From positions 1-41,970 of the forward strand of contig JAVBPE010000015.1 in NCBI GenBank assembly GCA_031549865.1: DNA of 41,970 nt, written 5' to 3'. This DNA is from JAVBPE01 sp031549865. GTDB taxonomy: Bacteria > Bacillota_I > Bacilli_A > Acholeplasmatales > Anaeroplasmataceae. Numbering within the stretch: position 1 is the stretch's first letter; the number at the start of each line of letters is the position of its first letter. The position numbers and the translations under genes are program-made. Below the pieces are notes generated by a model. The model did not search any database. It was not told the origin of the DNA and worked only from the letters and a program-made list of their open reading frames with translations. Positions 40,524-41,970 of this stretch are shown here, in pieces.

Positions 40524-41680
40524 TGAGAGAATTTTTAACTAATAAAGTTAAAGATGTTAAGCCTTCTGGAATAAGAAAATTTTTTGATATTGCCTCAGAA
40601 ATAAAAGATGCTATTTCTTTAGGAGTAGGTGAACCAGATTTTGATACTCCATGGAGTATCAGAGAAGAAGGAATCTATGCACTTGAGCATGGCAAAACTT
40701 TCTATACATCTAATTCTGGCTTAAAAGAATTAAGAGAAGAAATTTGTACTTATTTAAGACGCAAATATGATTTAAATTATAATTATACTCAAACGCTTGT
40801 CACAATAGGTGGTAGTGAAGCGATAGATATTGCTCTACGTGCTATGCTTGAAGCGGGTGATGAAGTAATTATTCCCCAACCTTGTTATGTATCTTACGTA
40901 CCATGTACGACACTAGCAGGCGGAACACCAATAACACTAGATTTAAAAGTAGAAAATAAATTTAAAATTACTGCTTTAGAATTGAAGGAAAAGATTACAC
41001 CTAAGACAAAAATACTTATTATGTCTTTTCCAAACAATCCAACAGGCGCTACAATGAATAAAGCAGAATTAGAAGAAATAGCGAAAGTATGTATTGAAAA
41101 TGATATTTTTGTTATATCAGATGAAATATATTCAGAACTTTGTTATTATGAACATCATACATCAATTGCATCATTACCGAACATGAGTGAAAGAACATTA
41201 GTGATAAATGGATTTTCTAAAGCATTTTCAATGACTGGCTGGAGACTTGGGTATTGTGCAGGTCCTTTATGGTTAATTGAACAAATGACTAAAATTCATC
41301 AATTTGCTATTATGTGTGCACCAACTATATCTCAATTTGCAGCTATAGAAGCTTTAAAAAATTGTGATAATGAAGTTAAAAAAATGAATGAAACTTATAA
41401 CCAAAGAAGAAGATTTATATTAAGTCGTTTTAAAGAAATGGGATTAGATTGTTTTGAACCAGAAGGTGCTTTCTATTTGTTTCCATCAATTAAAAAGTTT
41501 AATATGACAAGTGAAGAATTTTCTTTAAAATTATTAAATGAAGAAAAGGTAGTTGTAGTACCAGGAACAGCTTTTGGTGAATGTGGAGAAGGCTTCTTAA
41601 GGATTTCATATGCATATTCATTAGATGATTTAAAAGTAGCTTTAAATCGTTTAGAAAAATTCATAAAAAAAATCAAGTAA
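40523..41680 (+). CDS. Class I/II pyridoxal-phosphate aminotransferase
   Basis: This 385-residue PLP enzyme has aminotransferase fold type I, aspartate/aromatic class. VGEPDFDTP, TIGGSEAIDIAL (PLP phosphate region), FPNNPTGA, ISDEIYSEL and the Schiff-base Lys in NGFSKAFSMTGWRLGY are all present. The substrate-carboxylate Arg lies in GFLRISYAYS. Related PatA/AraT proteins act on aspartate, N-acetyl-diaminopimelate or aromatic amino acids; specificity cannot be fixed here. Translation is coupled to the Lrp regulator by the TAATG overlap. No further gene follows before the window end. Confidence 0.92.
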   Translation: MREFLTNKVKDVKPSGIRKFFDIASEIKDAISLGVGEPDFDTPWSIREEGIYALEHGKTFYTSNSGLKELREEICTYLRRKYDLNYNYTQTLVTIGGSEAIDIALRAMLEAGDEVIIPQPCYVSYVPCTTLAGGTPITLDLKVENKFKITALELKEKITPKTKILIMSFPNNPTGATMNKAELEEIAKVCIENDIFVISDEIYSELCYYEHHTSIASLPNMSERTLVINGFSKAFSMTGWRLGYCAGPLWLIEQMTKIHQFAIMCAPTISQFAAIEALKNCDNEVKKMNETYNQRRRFILSRFKEMGLDCFEPEGAFYLFPSIKKFNMTSEEFSLKLLNEEKVVVVPGTAFGECGEGFLRISYAYSLDDLKVALNRLEKFIKKIK

Positions 41681-41762
41681 AAATACAACAAAAAAGATTT
41701 AAGATAATTAAGAAATAATGGAAACAAATAATTACCCTATATACAAAATAAAATAAAAAACG

Positions 41763-41793
41763 AAAGATTATGAAAAAAATCATAATCTTTTTT
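41763..41793 (+). terminator. Intrinsic terminator after the aminotransferase gene
   Basis: AAAGATTATGA pairs perfectly with TCATAATCTTT around a 6-nt A-rich loop, and T3 more follows. Confidence 0.85.
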
Positions 41794-41818
41794 AATGCAA
41801 AAATATCCAAAATAACCC

Positions 41819-41844
41819 AAAAAGCCGGTAAAAGCCGGTTTTTT
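41819..41844 (+). terminator. Second, weaker terminator-like hairpin
   Basis: AAAAGCCGGT occurs twice in a row (direct repeat). Because CCGG is self-complementary, the copies fold as AAAAAGCCGG / CCGGTTTTTT with a G-T pair, followed by T6. Confidence 0.6.
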
Positions 41845-41888
41845 AATATTTTCTAAAGCTTCCATACCACATTTCAAAAGAAAAGTAA

Positions 41889-41906
41889 ATGACCAGTTTT
41901 GGTCAT
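41889..41906. repeat. Perfect inverted repeat near the window end
   Basis: ATGACCA (41889-41895) and TGGTCAT (41900-41906) are separated by GTTT. It has no T run and may be an operator or an RNA hairpin ahead of a gene beyond the window. No ORF is seen between 41681 and 41970. Confidence 0.4.
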
Positions 41907-41970
41907 GTACAAAAAAAGAAAGATAAAGTAAATTAAGGCTAGTAATTGGCCAAACTACTACTAAAAAAAG

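Noticed and set aside
1..41970. tRNA, rRNA, insertion sequences, integrases and attachment sites
   Set aside because: No cloverleaf-like or rRNA sequence, transposase, recombinase or flanking repeats were recognised on either strand; the region does not look like a mobile element.

Overview
The window is about 42 kb of very AT-rich DNA with dense, mostly plus-strand genes and short spacers. It has strong AGGAGG-type ribosome binding sites, sigma-A-like promoters (TTGNNN-17-TATAAT, often with an extended TGn -10), intrinsic terminators, lipoprotein signal peptides and PyrR-type attenuation. TGA is used as a stop and Trp is coded by TGG, so the code is the standard bacterial one. Together these point to a low-GC Bacillota (Bacilli / Erysipelotrichia-like, or a walled relative of the Mollicutes). 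I cannot name a species.

Layout: 1-391 holds a cluster of terminator hairpins and a promoter. 392-5674 carries two tandem paralogous surface lipoproteins with PTST-repeat stalks and duplicated promoters. 5738-7724 is htpG behind a CIRCE-like operator. 7836-11786 holds a MATE transporter with a coiled-coil N-terminus, a hexapeptide acetyltransferase, a Nudix ADP-ribose pyrophosphatase and an unknown helical protein. 11847-14928 is a TrpXYZ-like ABC importer (lipoprotein, permease, ATPase) behind a structured attenuator leader. tmcAL follows convergently (14941-16071). 16203-22610 is a run of a Zn-ribbon/LRR/CFI-box protein, PepF, a TtcA-like thiolase, TcdA, a tiny membrane protein and an FAH-family enzyme. 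22628-22955 is an intergenic region that I read as a compact type I toxin-antitoxin-like locus. 23163-32679 is a complete de novo UMP operon (pyrB-pyrC-carA-carB-pyrK-pyrD-pyrF-pyrE) under a PyrR attenuator, without pyrR in the window. 32825-34442 pairs a membrane-tethered HTH regulator with a secreted protein of unknown function. 34562-36912 holds two metallophosphoesterases, the first fused to a HAD phosphatase. 37034-41680 carries a LysM-CAP protein, a GNAT acetyltransferase with a micro-ORF in its leader, an orphan BrxF-like P-loop protein, an ADP-ribosylglycohydrolase, and an Lrp regulator coupled to an aminotransferase.

Most of the window is housekeeping metabolism and tRNA modification (TmcAL, TtcA-like, TcdA). 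The most novel element is 22628-22955. On the minus strand there is a promoter, a 5' hairpin, an 11-codon ORF whose stop codon is joined to the Shine-Dalgarno of a 27-codon single-membrane-span peptide, and a terminator. A convergent plus-strand promoter would make a short RNA antisense to the 3' end of that message. A 10-nt direct repeat adds trans complementarity. Other points worth checking are the CIRCE-like site at htpG, the transporter leader, the orphan BrxF, the regulator/secreted-protein pair and the cre-like sites inside the duplicated lipoprotein promoters.
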